Below are positions 63,162 through 64,000 of a DNA stretch of 64,000 nt, piece after piece. The notes beneath the pieces are model-generated. The model was not told the origin of the DNA. It saw only the letters and a list, made by a program, of their open reading frames with translations, and ran no database searches. Source of the DNA: Pseudomonas sp. IAC-BECa141 (GTDB taxonomy: Bacteria; Pseudomonadota; Gammaproteobacteria; Pseudomonadales; Pseudomonadaceae). The DNA lies in NCBI RefSeq assembly GCF_020544405.1, contig NZ_CP065410.1, positions 3,410,001 to 3,474,000 of the forward strand. Direction: 5' to 3'. The translations under genes and the position numbers were made by a program. How positions within the stretch are numbered: the stretch's first letter is position 1; every line of letters starts with the position of its first letter.

Positions 63162-64000
63162 CGAGATGCCCCTTTGAAAAGTTCCTGGTACATCAGCCCA
63201 ACTCTGTTACGAATGGTCTCAGTTCGCATGGTCTCAAAGGAAAGATAATTTTGAAGACTTTTGTCTTGCAGTGCTTTTTTACGCCGTGCGGACAAACTTT
63301 CTCCAAAATCACGCGCGATATTACGTCGCATCCCTATATCAACTGCGATCATTACTGAATCGAAAACGGTGGCGCTAAATGCTGGGACTACCCGTTCAGG
63401 ATTGCTTGGTGACAGATTGTGGAAGGCTTCGATTCCAATATGATCGTAGATATAACGTATCGCAGATAGAAATCTATTTCGGAATGCTTCACAATAATCT
63501 AAACGATTATGTAGACCCATATACTGATTAAGATATTTTTTTAACGAGATTCTAGACGGGGCTATAGTAGAGTCTTGAGAAGCCAAGTCAGAAATAGCGA
63601 AAAATCGTAATATGCACTCCATATCTCTCATTCTAGAGTCAGCTTCCTCCCTACCCCATAGCTGTCGCCAAGTTACATCTTTATTTAACTCAAACAACAA
63701 GGAATTGAATGGGCCTTGATACACACAATTACGTATCTCTTGCGGCAACAAAGATCGACCACCAGAGTTAATGCGTTCAAAAACTTGAAAAAGACTAGTA
63801 TCACCATCAGTTGGGGACTTCTGCATAAAGACAATGGCATGAATAGTGGTATTTCTAATTTTCCGCTGTTCTTCTGGTTGAAGTTCTAAAAAAGACTTCC
63901 CTTTCCAGCGCTCATGAATCTTATCGCTTTTAGATAGTTTAAACATGGAACTGTCTTTAGTAAAAATCCCCTTTACATAATCACGCACAGTCATCAACCT
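63158..64000 (-). CDS. DUF262-family protein (C-terminal part, cut by window edge)
   Basis: The visible 280 residues continue past the right edge; the frame is open at 64000. The conserved DUF262 motif SLFQVFERINSGGRSLLPQEIRNCVYQG is present, followed by a helical C-terminal domain. The catalytic-type (I/V)DGQQR motif of DUF262/GmrSD proteins would be upstream, outside the window. DUF262 proteins are ParB/Srx-fold NTP-using nucleases or sensors, seen in GmrSD and phosphorothioation-linked restriction. Coupled to a HEPN RNase gene here, it is the candidate sensor/controller of that toxin. Confidence 0.85.
   Translation of the reverse strand, partial: RLMTVRDYVKGIFTKDSSMFKLSKSDKIHERWKGKSFLELQPEEQRKIRNTTIHAIVFMQKSPTDGDTSLFQVFERINSGGRSLLPQEIRNCVYQGPFNSLLFELNKDVTWRQLWGREEADSRMRDMECILRFFAISDLASQDSTIAPSRISLKKYLNQYMGLHNRLDYCEAFRNRFLSAIRYIYDHIGIEAFHNLSPSNPERVVPAFSATVFDSVMIAVDIGMRRNIARDFGESLSARRKKALQDKSLQNYLSFETMRTETIRNRVGLMYQELFKGASR

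Larger units (their letters stand above)
60400..64000. other. A+T-rich candidate defence island (continues beyond window)
   Basis: From about 60.4 kb base composition drops visibly from GC-rich to A+T-rich, with A/T-ending codons (AAA, ATA, TTT) replacing the GC-ending codons of the rest of the window. All four genes are on the minus strand and belong to families found in anti-phage systems. No integrase, tRNA or direct repeat is visible at the left edge. Confidence 0.75.

Noticed and set aside
60463..64000. Prophage remnant
   Set aside because: No capsid, tail, lysis, integrase or phage-regulator genes are seen; the domains are defence-type.

Overview
The window is high-GC chromosomal DNA with the coding style, REP repeats and gene families of a fluorescent Pseudomonas. 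These include the lexA2-imuA-imuB-dnaE2 mutagenesis cassette, an Hxc-like type II secretion locus with a PdtA-like giant exoprotein, polyamine-type ABC transporters and two REP families. The last ~3.6 kb is visibly A+T-rich and looks acquired.

Left part (1-11.4 kb): the start of a UvrA-type protein, an orphan PAS hybrid histidine kinase, and a GntR/FCD regulator facing an operon. The operon holds a spermidine/putrescine-type ABC transporter, two amidohydrolases and a flavin reductase-like protein, and is probably an import-and-hydrolysis pathway for a nitrogen compound. Next (11.4-20.3 kb) come a three-lipoprotein operon (DUF799, DUF4810, CsgG family) bracketed by near-identical direct REP repeats, and the SOS mutagenesis cassette. 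In front of lexA2 a GAGTAC-N4-GTACTC operator overlaps the -10 element and ends two bases before the start codon. A LysR regulator diverges from an exported amidohydrolase, followed by a TorF-type porin and an EptA-type phosphoethanolamine transferase.

Middle (24.8-34.8 kb, minus strand): an eight-gene operon of a HutC-type regulator, an APS-reductase-alpha-like flavoprotein, an AprB-like ferredoxin, a NitT/TauT binding protein and permease, a 71-codon fragment resembling the C-terminus of the matching ATPase, a HEAT-repeat protein and a DUF971 protein. The ATPase seems to have lost its body while both four-base gene overlaps were kept. Then follow a Gfo/Idh/MocA oxidoreductase, a Dyp peroxidase, an AraC regulator, an outer-membrane transporter gene broken by one base, and a RelB/RelE-type toxin-antitoxin pair.

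Right part (36.7-59.5 kb): a 4179-residue two-partner-secretion exoprotein with no TpsB gene in view, a PstS/LapA-like protein, and type II secretion genes F, E, D, M, L, K, G (minus) and I (plus). GspC, H and J are not seen. A strongly structured ~150-nt element precedes a frameshifted DUF6124-type gene.

Far right (60.4-64 kb): an A+T-rich island with two candidate defence modules: a Septu-like ATPase (frameshifted) plus HNH nuclease, and a DUF262 protein plus HEPN RNase with translational coupling. The second is cut by the window edge. All calls come from reading the sequence; no database search was run.
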